Assembly: GCA_921293015.1 (NCBI GenBank)
Contig: OV121091.1
Span: forward strand, 15,156,031-15,220,030
Source: Phorcus lineatus
Lineage: Eukaryota; Mollusca; Gastropoda; Trochida; Trochidae
Length of the DNA stretch: 64,000 nucleotides
Reading direction: 5' to 3'
Every line of letters begins with the position of its first letter. The stretch's first letter is position 1. Positions 22,195 through 33,212 of the stretch are shown piece by piece. The notes below the pieces were generated by a model. The model was not told the DNA's origin. It was given only the letters and a program-made list of their open reading frames with translations, and did no database searches. Both the position numbers and the translations under genes were made by a program.

Positions 22195-23825
22195 CACATT
22201 GCATTTAGTTCACTTTTCTGTTCAGCAATACGTTTGTAAAAAAATTTGTATTAATTATGTTTTGGTGCCCATAAACGACACGAAAAAATGGGTATTTGTT
22301 GTTGAAGATGATGTGAAAATGAAAGTATAGTGAACACCAACAGAAACGCCAAATCTACAACTTTGAATTCACATTGGGAAACGACTGTTTGTGGTCTGTT
22401 GCTATGGTTCAAATGGATTTGATAGCTTAAAAATGGCACTAACTAGAATTAGTGGAACAGAATTGTTGATTTGCCAAACTATATCATGTTGATTTGCGTT
22501 TCTTTTGGTGTTCAGTATTAGTTGTTTGAGCTCTCAGGAATAAAATGATATTACGAAACATTACTTGTGAGTTAATTTCTCTGCATTGGTGGATCTTGGA
22601 AAGGGGAGCGGATATTCATGTTGGGGGATATTTAGGAATTGCTTTTGGAAAGGAACCAAGTGACAGTTCAGTGGTTGTGATACATGTACATTTCACTTTC
22701 CATACTTCTATCGCCAACTGATTCTCGTAGTAAACTTCCCCTTTTTTATCCTTTTGCGGAAAACATGTAGGTCTAGAAATACTAGAGATTATGAAGCATG
22801 CAACTTTCATGATGATGGTGGTGATGATGATGATGATACTGACGAAACGGAAATTCCCATAGCTAACATCGAAGAAGCTTTCGCAAGAAACTATTACATC
22901 AATTTCACGTTTATTGAAATGACCTCGCGAAGCATTCGTAAAATGACCAATGTCATCCTACGCTACACGTGTACACACAGCATTGTATTGAGTGAATTTT
23001 CACAATTTTTCAAATTATTTCCTATCGCATTGTCTCTTTATGACTAACATAGACGATTGTGAAATACTGTGCTTTTCTGGCACAGCCATTATTACACATG
23101 ACCTAAAAGATGAAACGAGAAAACTTACTTCTAAAAACAGAGTGGATTCTCTAACCAATTCTTTTCATAAATAACTCTCGACCCTAGTCTGTGAAATAAG
23201 GAAAATACACATTCTTTACGATATATTAAAAAGCAACTCGTCCCCTAATAGAAGTTTGACTGGCAAGAGAAAGAACGCACGTGCAGGTCATGCAAAGCGT
23301 GGCGTTAAATGTAAAAGATAAATTCGCACGTGAATTTCGTGCATTCTGGTATTTAAAGGAATGTTGCCTGTTGGATTAAAACTGTACAGCTGCCTTAAAA
23401 CGGAATTTTATTCCCTGAATTTGAAATGTATTTCTAGGTATCTTACGTGTGAATCTTTTATGCTCTTGATTAGCCGTTCTTAAAACATTTTCATATCCTC
23501 AAAGAACATTTTAGATGTCTGTTGTATGACTTCGTAAAAAAATGAGGTAGCTCATGCGAATTTTTTTTCTGTAAGACCCTCTTAAGACATGTTTAAAAAT
23601 ACTTTTTAGCAGATTTTAGATAGGTAGTGATGTTTTGAGCAGATATTGTATCATAATATTGCATAACAATGCAGTTTGAGTTAAATGAACCCAGAATTCA
23701 TTGTTGTACGATATCAGATTATACTTAAGCTTTTTCCCCACACAAACTACCCTGAGATTAATATATTGCGATTTCGTGATTCATTTTATTTTAGTTTTGA
23801 AATGGCTGAATGAGCAGTTCAAGTC
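22195..23825. other. Intergenic, nothing recognised
   Basis: AT-rich spacer with a short GAT-rich stretch near 22810-22842 that produces an acidic 97-codon frame. No splice-bounded or conserved frame was seen. Confidence 0.5.
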
Positions 23826-23827
23826 AA

Positions 23828-24060
23828 GTTTCAATCAAGTTGTCAATCTATTCAGAAATAAAGTGACACGGATCTATGTTGTTGGAGTGAAATATATCAA
23901 ACTTTATAAATGGTCTTATTGTTATCGTGAAGTAGTGGCTGTTTATGAAAATCAGTATCCCGATGGTTATCGGTTCAGTATAGTGACAATAAACAAGTGT
24001 CAAGTCTTGATTTGTGATCGAAAACTGGACAATGGAGCGCGACAATGACTCAAACGTTAT
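23828..24060 (-). repeat. Dispersed repeat family B, copy 3 (inverted)
   Basis: Read on the minus strand it gives CATTGTCCAGTTTTCGATC, then a segment ending AAGTTTGATATATTTCACTCCAACAAC, collinear with the copy at 15.9-16.1 kb. The frame on the minus strand is open for 65 codons but is not recognised. Confidence 0.6.
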
Positions 24061-24409
24061 TTGGAAACTAACTTGCAGCAGTCACAAATACCAATATTGG
24101 TTTGTAGTGATAAGTGGGTCATTTAACTAACATACATGTAAATGGGACGCTTTTCCACTTTTTAAAATCTATATGCCCGTTCACCAATTTTCCCAATGGA
24201 AACCAGATATTATCATAATTTTGCATTGGAAATAAAGATGCAAATTTAGGGAGGCGATTGAATTTCACTTAGGACATATGATCTTTTTGCTCTTGTCTAA
24301 GCCATATGAAAAATCAGAAAAACATACTCTGCGTCACTTTAAACATGATAACTTGTAAATAAGAATCAGAATGTGCTTAAAAGACATGGTGTTCGCCATT
24401 CTCTCCTCA

Positions 24410-24828
24410 CAGACGTAGTTCCGTCATAAATTCCTACACAACCTCTGTCTAAATATGAAGGTTTCTCGGGCGCGAAATGAAGATCGCTGATTGGATGCAA
24501 TCAAAGTTAGTTGTGCAATCAGCAATGTGCATTCAAATCGCCTAAGTTATTTCCGGAAGCTTTACAAAAGCTGAACTTTTTTCGAATATGAACCTTGCAC
24601 CTTGAGTCGTCTTTACAGAACACATACGCCTCATATTGCAAATGCATCATTGCACAGGCCTGTATGACAACAAATATGTTATTCATGCATTCGGTGTTTT
24701 CATTGACTGAAATATTGCCAGGCAGTCTATGTTGCAAAATTGTCCCGCTAGGGGAAACTTCCTAGAGCCCGAGAAACCTTCGTATTAAAACAGAGGTTGT
24801 AAAGGATTTTATGACGGAGCTACCTCTG
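24410..24828. mobile_element. MITE with ~62-bp terminal inverted repeats
   Basis: The left arm (24410-24471) and right arm (24767-24828) are imperfect reverse complements (outer ends CAGACGTAGTTCCGTCATAAA and CAGAGGTAGCTCCGTCATAAA; inner ends both GGTTTCTCGGGC). CAGAGGTAG-type ends are hAT-like, but I see no matching flanking duplication, so the family call is tentative. No transposase. Confidence 0.75.
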
Positions 24829-25737
24829 TTGGTGTTTGCACTAGCTTATGTATATATGGGTGTAGAAATAATTTTCAAAGGCAACACCTCGATCAACCTT
24901 TTACTAAAAAGAATGTTATGGAGAGGCGTTGACGACTTAATTGCTGTTTTATGCGCATATTACTGAGGTGGCACGAGTTATCGCCCTTGTCGCATCCTCC
25001 GTTTAAAAATCGTGTGGTCTGTTTTTATAACCAAGCCACGTACAAACGGTGTCCGGAGTCTTAAATGTCATGTTAATTGCTACCCTCGGTCGTAAAATGG
25101 GATTATACTGCGATGAAGATAATGTAGCGAGGGGTTTTGCTTATAAGAAATGTAGCAGAGCTTGTTTGTATTCATTCTCGTTTTGCTGCTTCACAATATA
25201 TAATACACTACACACTTTCATTTCGATTGTTACTTCGACAATATTTTCTTTGAAACGATACACACGAAAATAATAAAAGTCAAAACTACCGTTATCAGTG
25301 AATTTCAGCAACAACGGGGGTGGTCTTTTGTCGAATGAGTGACTCGCTTCATGGCTGAATATTTAGGAAGTTATACCGCTTACTTTTGTCAATTTAGATA
25401 TGGTGTAACAGCTATTTTTTGTTTATGACATGGGTATTGTAGTATCATGGGTTGTCAGATTGAGATCTTAAAGTCCGCTGTTCGAATGTGGCAAGGAATT
25501 GAAGTTTGAAAGTGTTTGAGTTCTAGAGAATCTTTTTGCATGCAATCTTTTTGTTACTTCCTCCTCCTTAAAACATAACATCATCGGAATTTGGATAGTA
25601 TTTGCCGAGCGGTAAATTGGCTACATCGTATACTCCTATATTTCAAACTTATTCAAATCGCTAGTAGAGATAATGAATATAGAAAATTGTATTGCAAACC
25701 AAAATAATAAAGACATCAATGTTGGGTAGAGGGAGAG

Positions 25738-25910
25738 AGGGGTTAGCGCAGTGGATTGCGCGTTCGGCTTCGGGTCAAGACGTCTGTAGATCGAACCCCG
25801 CCGGCAACTTTGTCTGCAGTTGGGATCTGTTTGGGTATAATGTTACACTTTCAGCACAGGACCACCCTTGGTTCGCTAGTCCCAGCCGAGGCTCGCAGAT
25901 TACAGGGAAT
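25738..25910 (+). mobile_element. tRNA-derived SINE, 3'-truncated or diverged
   Basis: The tRNA-like head has a Pol III box A TAGCGCAGTGG (25744-25754) and box B GATCGAACC (25789-25797). Next come CAACTTTGTC.GCAGT, then ACCACCC.TGGTTCGCTAGT.CCAGCCGA, all shared with the SINE at 39.4 kb. Similarity fades after about 25910, before the CTCA tail. It is not a functional tRNA gene. Confidence 0.8.
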
Positions 25911-25944
25911 GACTTCAATAAGTCTTCTGGACGTTCGGGTTAGA

Positions 25945-27870
25945 TTTAAGATATATATTTGTGAGAGAAAAATGCATAACCAAGTTTTCTTTATGTGCTG
26001 CATTTTTTTCTGCGAAGATTAGCTCTCCATGAAAATAAAAAATTCTTCTGCCAAATGCATATCCACTGAATGGAGCCCAACTGCCTGACAAACAACGTCG
26101 TCTTCATGTTACGTCTAGTTATTTGGCAATCATTATCGTTCATGGATATTGAGACGATTTCTGATTTTCTGTGTCTTCCAATGTAAGTAATAGTTTAAAT
26201 CTATTACAAGGGTTGCTTAGATGACTGTTTTACAACGACAAGCTGGAAACTTAAGAGTTGTTGGTATTTATATCTTCGGACTTTAGATCTGAGATGAGCA
26301 CTTTAAGACGAATTAGATCACTATTTTCATAACAATCATCTTCATGTCTGTGCATGAAGTTGTTTATTAAATGTGATCACATGAATCATAAATCTGCTGA
26401 TGCACACATACTAAAAATATGCAGTTACGCTTTTTTGAAAAATATAATTTTTATCAATATTTCCCAATGAATATATGTCAATGCCAAATGAATCATCTTC
26501 AGAGGGTTAATAACCTGATAATTCAACCTGGAAATCGTATTCGTAGAATATTTTTAATGTATCCAGTATCAATCGAAAACTGCGGGCGGCCATTTCAGCG
26601 TGAGCACATTTTGACAAGATTTGAAAATCGATTCCCACAGATTAACCGAACATGTAATGTTCTTTTGACTGCCTTTTTTATTCAGACATATTTCTGTGCA
26701 ATTGGTAACGCTTTTTTTCGCTTTCAAGAGATATCTTTGTTAACCTAAAAACGTGATTCTGCCCCATAGAGGATAGTATGCTTCCACCATGTTAGTCACT
26801 AGGATGAGTAAGCCTACGGCTCCTAGATAACAGCGTAACTATGTGTTCCGAGAGATGGGGAAATTTAATTAATATTTGACACTCATAACATCTTGATATG
26901 GGCGTTGAAATTAAACTTAAACCAGCCCGAACAAATATTTAGGGAAGTGTTATGTTAATAGGTATATCTGTTAGGTAAGTATGTAAGAAGTTTGTGCCTA
27001 ACATGCTTTTAAATACTTTTGATTAAACCGAATGTTGTTACAAATGTAAAATCGGTATTAACTATGTAAAAATCTCCAAAAAAAACTTTTCGCACAAAAA
27101 TTCTTTGGTCGTTGAGTGTCTTATGATGTTTTTCGTTGAAACTGTGCAAAATAGAACATGAGGTTATTGATGGGGTTAGATAGATCAGGGTTTTATTTGC
27201 TTACGTTAGAATAAAATGTTTCTTTATACCATTGACAGATTATGATATAATGAAATGATAATTCGTACAAGAGCTCATATATATATATATACTGCTTTAC
27301 TTACGACATCACATACAATACACCGTACCCGTATATGTATACATGTGTAAGACTCGAATCCACGGCACTCCTCAAATCTGTGGTGAATTGGTGGAAGAAC
27401 TTTTGATTGCTGTAGCTTTCGGGGGGACCAAGATTATTTGGACGCTCTTGCGAATTTCTGGGCGTAATCTTATATGAGGGGATTTAGATTGGATTTTTTC
27501 TCATGTTTAAAAATCCAACAATATCACAATTATCTAACAAGCTTTAAAATTGGTGGACATGTGTCGTGGCTTGTAAAATAAATACTAAACATTTTCGAAT
27601 AACAATATGAGTGTCGTATCACTACTTTTGCAATATTGTCACTTCTATTGTTTTTAGAGCTCAATAGATACAATCTCAAATTCCTGAATATAACTCGATA
27701 TGAAGGATTTAAAATGTCTAGTTCGATGTCCATAACCACACACGACGCGGTAAGAATACCCCCGTTTAAAGGATATCATCAGTTTAAAAATAATGTGGCC
27801 AAAGACAGATACCATCACACATTCCTGATACATTTGACTGTCTTTTGACCTTATCCTCATTGTTCAAGTA
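25945..27870. other. Intergenic, nothing recognised
   Basis: AT-rich. A 109-codon ATG-initiated frame at 26419-26748 has no signal peptide, motif or splice context I recognise, so I treat it as chance. A short AT run lies at 27279-27291. Confidence 0.45.
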
Positions 27871-27881
27871 AATCGATACGC

Positions 27882-28206
27882 CACCACTGGACTCAATAGG
27901 CCTACCTTAACGTGGTGTGGTGGTTTGCGTGCTTCAGAGACCCCAAGAGCTATACCAGCTGGAGCTTTCATGCTCCTTGTAGGGACACCCAAGCTGGACA
28001 GGTCGACGGGTAGAAGCCAGACTAAATTTGAGTCCTTCTAAAACCTGTTGTCTATCTCTCACTATGCCTTTCTTTCCGTCTTTTCCCTCAACCTTTCGAT
28101 CCCTTTCTCCCTTGTCTGTCCACTCTCTTTTGGATGCTTGTCATCCACGTGTTTAATAACTGAAATATTGTTCAAAGCACGTAAAACCCCAACTCACTCA
28201 CCCACC
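27882..28206 (+). mobile_element. Short retroposon sharing the SINE 3' tail, with 11-bp target duplication
   Basis: A 325-bp insert is flanked by AATCGATACGC at 27871-27881 and 28207-28217. The 5' part is GC-richer (GAGACCCCAAGAGCTATACC, then GGACAGGTCGACGGGTAGAAG). The 3' end (28153-28206) reads AATAACTGAAATATTGTTCAAAGC, then GTAAAACCCC and CTCA repeats, matching the SINE tails at 15.1 and 39.7 kb. It may be a deleted LINE or a second non-autonomous family using the same machinery. Confidence 0.75.
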
Positions 28207-28315
28207 AATCGATACGCAGTTAAGAACAAGATTGTCTTGTTTATTGTGAAATATACAACGTTTTGGATTATATTCTTACGTATACCCTTGTTATTTTAAG
28301 TTATTCCAAGTTAAT

Positions 28316-28370
28316 ATATAGAGTAAAAAGCTATATTTACTCCGAAACGTCTTGTATTTTCAAAATAAAT
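28316..28370 (+). repeat. Decayed hammerhead/Penelope-like tail
   Basis: The hairpin GAGTAAA...TTTACTC is followed by CGAAACGTC and TTGTATTTTCAAAATAAA, the same order as the relic at 440-515; both also share AAGCTATA in the loop. The CUGANGA strand is absent. Confidence 0.35.
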
Positions 28371-29640
28371 TTTTTTTAAAAATCTATTTTTGTGGTATAT
28401 GTACATAAAATCAGACATCATTTTTTACACAGTCTTGGAAAGAAATACATGGTTCTGGGATGTACATAAAAATTATCATCATTATTTAGAAAATCTAAAC
28501 CTTTCCGATGTATGTCGCTCCTTGATACCTTTCAACTCTTGCAGTGAAAGAGAATCAATGTCAAGATGAAATAATTTCAGAAATGGTTATTTTTTCGTGT
28601 TTTCCTTCATTTTGGATAATTGGGTGTAATCTGAAGGAAAGACTATATTCATAGTGATCTGATTGAAACTCTAACCGATTGTGTGTCCATACAGCTGGAT
28701 ATCAAAAGTTTGATCGCTTACTACTGTATCAGTGCAAAAAGATATCATGTAATTTAGGTTTGGTTTTGAAGGTCAATAAAGTACCTTCAGCAGAACTGAC
28801 CAAAAAACTCCCATTGTCAATGTATGAAATAGCCACCCTATGAGTTAATGTCTAGTCTGCCGTGCAAAAAATAGAATTTTGGCATGAGTTAATAGACAGA
28901 AGGGGTCATAATTTCGAAATTCCGATTTCCTTAAATTTCGATTTAAATGTTCTATTTCGACTCTCTGAGGCAAAAATCAACAAAAACATATTGACTTTAT
29001 AAAAACGAAAAAACGTGACTTGTGTTTAAAGCTGTTGCTCACTTTTAAAGGATTATGTAGATACTTGCATTAAATACTGTTTTCGAAATGTTTACCCCTG
29101 GACACTTCAGTGACCTGCCAAAAACTATTATGGTTAACTGTTGGTTTGGTATACGATTGCGTTAAGGTGCAATGGATCTTCACTTATGTATTGAAAATTC
29201 AAATTTATCCGTTTCATTTTCGCAATGCAGATGCCTCAAAGACAAGGCAAATCACATGATGTTTGCATAAGGATAGGCAGGTACGTGAACAAACATTTGG
29301 TATGCAGCTGTATATGGTATAAAAACGAGAATAAAAACCAGGTACCCATCTTTACAGATTTCTAATAACATCGCATTATGCCCACTAACAGATATACAGA
29401 AATTACCAATCCCTATGACGTCATCATGTTTGCAATAAAGCACGAAAGCATTTCCTCTAAGCAAATAGATTTAGCTTTCAAACAACCTCTTAAGGATTGA
29501 AACTTCGGCGTCGTATTCTCCACACATCTTACACTGACCTTCAAGCTCCGCACACCGCGCTATTTACCTTCCGGGTGTAGCAGCCTACCAGTATGTTCTT
29601 AACGATGTCACTTCATTTCTAGATGTTGATTCAAGCTCCC
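28371..29640. other. Intergenic, nothing recognised
   Basis: AT-rich sequence without recognised exons or repeats. Confidence 0.45.
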
Positions 29641-29650
29641 AATACATTTA

Positions 29651-29749
29651 CAGGTTTTTGCTTACCTGCACTGCTTAATTGCAGGTGTAACAAATTCTAA
29701 GACTTACCTGTCACTGACACTCTGTCACCTGTTTTCACCTTATCAGGTA
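29651..29749. promoter_or_regulatory. Cluster of CAGGT motifs (candidate enhancer)
   Basis: Six CAGGT sites on either strand in 99 bp: 29651, 29663, 29682, 29705, 29726 and 29744; five have the form CAGGTA or CAGGTG. This is the E-box half recognised by ZEB and Snail-type zinc fingers. Chance expectation for the pentamer is below one. Function is inference. Confidence 0.4.
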
Positions 29750-30267
29750 AGAGATTTCACACTCAAGTGCTGCGTTTTGCGAATAATTCAAATATTTGTT
29801 TTAAAACCTATGAATACATTTACTTTACAATAAATACACACATCTGTAGATAAACCAAACAAATTGTTTTCAGCGTAAAGAGCTCAAACTTTATGCATTG
29901 AAAATAAAAATCTTAATATTGTTCGTTTTTGCCGGTCATGCTGTATAAATTTCGTTAAAATGTATCCAATTATCCATATATAAGATATTAACATTGAAAA
30001 TAGATCATGTGTTATGTATTGTTTTTTTTAAAATTACTCTTTATTTCACTATTTCCTATTACGTCATAAAAATGTTTGCACCTCAATAAAATCTCCTTTC
30101 GAACACAGACATATTGTATAACGATGTGTAATTAAAGCTATAACAATAATTATCATTTCTGTAAATATTTTCCTATAAAAAATCAATTTCAGTAAAACAC
30201 ATACTCTTAATGTATTACCTATCTTAAGAAAATATCCCTGGCATCAAATAATCGTTTGTTTACACAC

Positions 30268-30318
30268 ACCGGCCATTGGATAGTTGTCACGTGACCTCAT
30301 GCCGCCATCTTGGCACCA
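30268..30318. promoter_or_regulatory. Promoter-like CCAAT, E-box and YY1-like sites
   Basis: CCATTGG (inverted CCAAT), TCACGTGACC and GCCGCCATCTTGGC occur in order within 50 bp. In animal promoters the AAGATGGCGGC form of the YY1 site usually sits just downstream of the start site in the sense direction, which here means minus-strand transcription. No exon is recognised on either side. Confidence 0.35.
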
Positions 30319-30319
30319 A

Positions 30320-31985
30320 GAGGATAAACGAGAGGTCACTAATATACAATTAATAATCATCATAAGTCACCAAACAGGGAGGCCAGTCCTCTTTGAAGCT
30401 TACGAGCGTGACTTACTTATATTTGCCTTTGTATCATCGTGTCGTGTCTCTATGTTGATATGTAAATGCAACACTTACGGTGAAGGTGAGATTTTGAAGT
30501 TCAAAAGACGTCAACTTCGAGGTGGGCTAAGTCATTTTAATTTTTTGTATTACGTAAAATGATCTAAAAGTTTATATTCCCTAATTCTACAATTGAGTGA
30601 TGATAACATATTATATTACAATAGAAATCACTGTCATGAATAAACTTTTGTTGGTGCTTCAACTATAAACATTATCCGGATTTCAGTATTTTAAACTCTT
30701 ATTAATATAAATCATTATGAGTTTTGTATAAAGTTTTATCTAACTACATGTATCAATGTACACTTTATTGATTATTTTACCCATCCTCAATACTCCAGGG
30801 CTTGAATGTTTCGATACTCATACCCTGGACTTTTCATGGGAAATCTGCTCTCAAAAAGAGTGCCCTCGAATCTTGTTATATATAACCAAGGGTTGGCAAA
30901 AATGAGGATTTACATGTTCCGGTAACTCAATCTTGAAATGATCGAATACTGTTCAGCGCATGCTCAGGACTTGAAATTCAAAGGATAACTCTGCCACATG
31001 ATTGGTTGATAAATGGAAGTGTGAGCTAATTATAAGAGAAAGCCAATTTCTGCGCAGCAAAAGTATTGTGACATGGATAGTGAGATGCTAATAGGTCAAA
31101 TCGACGAAATAGTTTGATTGGCTTATACAATTGTTGGCGAATAATTGCAGTTCGAATTTCATTGTTGAAAAGTCCTAGGGGTGATAAAGTGTTGAGCATC
31201 ACATCATTTAGCCCTGAGTTATCAAATCCACTACAACATATCTTCTGCGACTTTAAAGGTTAAATAAACTTTGATGTTTCTCGCTTTTCATTTTTAAACA
31301 AACCATGTCGTAAGAGATTTTTGTACTCTCAAACACGTAATAGGAAATAGTATTGAGCCCCTCGTCACTATAGCTTCAAAAACATTATGTCAACAGTCAG
31401 GGATACAAACTACAATTCGTATTTAACAAAAATAAATGCGAAAATAAAAATATTTAAGATAACAGGAAGATACAAAATCAATCATTATACATTGTGTACA
31501 ATTTGTATGTATCATATTTTTACACATGTTGTACTGTTGGCCTCATGGCCATTTATACGTAATAAAATGAACTGAAATTATATATCGCGTTGAGCTTTTT
31601 ACCCCTCTCTTACACGATATTGTAGTTGTAACACTTTGGGAAAGATTTCAAGTCGATAGAACAACTCGTGTCGTGAAAACGGGTCCTCGTGTATCTATTC
31701 TGCGATTTTGTGAAATACCTGTATCATTCCTCATTTCGTATTCCTATCACATAAGAAAGGGATAGTTTTACATAACAATATGCATTGCATGTCACATTTG
31801 ATTAACGCATCGGTGGTTTATTGCCACGGAAATGTATGAAAATAACCTTATTTGTGCATGAAAATTTTATGATTCTCTCGTAAAGTTGTATTGTGAATCT
31901 GCCATTGTCGTCTGACGATGAGCTCGGTTTTACCAACTGTAAACTGGCTCGATTAATATGCATATTTGCACACATCAAGTGTAGC
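30320..31985. other. Intergenic, nothing recognised
   Basis: AT-rich. Short frames only; none looks coding. Confidence 0.45.
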
Positions 31986-32170
31986 GTGATAACCCAAATT
32001 CCATGCGTCATTGTACTTTCTATACATCATTAAAATACTGTTGCCGTTGTTATCGACTTCTTATCGTCTCCTCGTAATAAACCTAAATTCCATATGTCAT
32101 CGTATTGTCAAAACGTAATCTAAAATATTGTCGCCGTTGTTATCGCCGTTCTTATTGTCATCACGTTTTA
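31985..32170 (+). repeat. Tandem duplication of ~90 bp
   Basis: Two diverged units, the first starting AACCCAAATTCCATGCGTCA (about 31990) and the second AACCTAAATTCCATATGTCA (about 32081). Both contain CTGTTGCCGTTGTTATCG or a close variant and end in TCTTAT.GTC. Confidence 0.75.
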
Positions 32171-32364
32171 ACTCACATTGATATTGTATGTGTAGCTATA
32201 AAAGAAGACAATGGTTACCATTATACGATGCAACAATCACAATACAATTCCGATTAATATGTCACAATCTAAATTTACCTCGTGACATTTCTCACTCACA
32301 GTTATAATCCCCCTCACATCATAAACACTATAAACATCACCCGCAGCATCTGCAGTGCGTGCCA

Positions 32365-32480
32365 AAATCGTCGTTGTCATCGTTATTGCCATTGTGATCG
32401 TCGTCGTCAGCATCATCGTCACCATCATCGTGATCATCATTATTATTATCATCACAAGCATTATCATTATCGTCACCAAA
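32365..32480. repeat. CAT/CGT-rich imperfect trinucleotide tract
   Basis: ATC, GTC and CAC triplets on the plus strand give a His-rich frame one way and a Met/Thr-rich frame the other. Both are low-complexity artefacts. Confidence 0.85.
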
Positions 32481-32616
32481 GTTCCATTACTATTACCATT
32501 ACTCTTAACCTAACCATCACTGTCATTATCACATCAGCATATGTCACAAATTCGTTTAATTTCATCCTGAAAAAAAACCCATTTACAAACGAAATGAAAT
32601 CCAATACTTAATCAAG

Positions 32617-33212
32617 CAGGTATTTAGGTCATACAAAACTAATATACAGGTAAATTTAGTTTCATTGACCCCAGGTGTTTGGGCAGTCCGCACGTGGTCT
32701 GCTGACCGTGCCTGGCCTGCTTGTTGAAGGATTAGCCTGGATTTTCCGGATTATAACACATATACGCCAAACGTCAAAGTAGCCTACATAGTAAATTCAT
32801 TCAGTAGATGGAATTGAATATGGTACTGCCTGGTTAAAATTTCAAGAGGTTAGAACTATTGTTTTTCGTAGAGTTCAAGAATCAAGAAAGCATGATGTAA
32901 AAATCAAAGTTAAAATATAAAGATTTTTGATCGGTTATTCCTTTTTTATTTACAAAAAGACAATATGAAATAGGTCAAAATGGCACAGCATGAAGCATGG
33001 TTAAAATTGTAGAAAATTCTTTCCTAACAACCTTCTTATTTCTACCTGTGTCGGCAACATCAAACACATGAGTCATGCGGCGTTTACCTGTATGTCTACA
33101 TCGCTGTATAACATGTCTATATTAGACGTGGGTCCTTTACACAAGTAGATGAGTAAGACGTCAGCGGTAGCACAGTTAATGAATGACTCACCTGCCTTCC
33201 ACCTGGGCTAAT
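32617..33212. promoter_or_regulatory. Dispersed CAGGTA/CAGGTG cluster with GGCTAAT
   Basis: Sites at 32617, 32647, 32672, 33043, 33085, 33189 and 33200, with GGCTAAT or its complement at 32731 and 33206. It is looser than the other clusters but shares their two motifs. Confidence 0.3.

Noticed and set aside
22754..23047. 97-codon frame with an acidic Asp-rich start
   Set aside because: The acidic run is a short GAT repeat; nothing downstream looks like a protein.
25744..25797. Candidate tRNA gene
   Set aside because: Boxes A and B are present, but the cloverleaf is not closed and the sequence continues into a SINE body; the same holds at 39.4 and 35.4 kb.
26419..26748. 109-codon ATG-initiated frame
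   Set aside because: No motif, signal peptide, splice context or related copy in the window; length is compatible with chance in 64 kb.
32237..32611. His-rich and Met/Thr-rich frames on the two strands
   Set aside because: Low-complexity CAT/CGT triplet tract.
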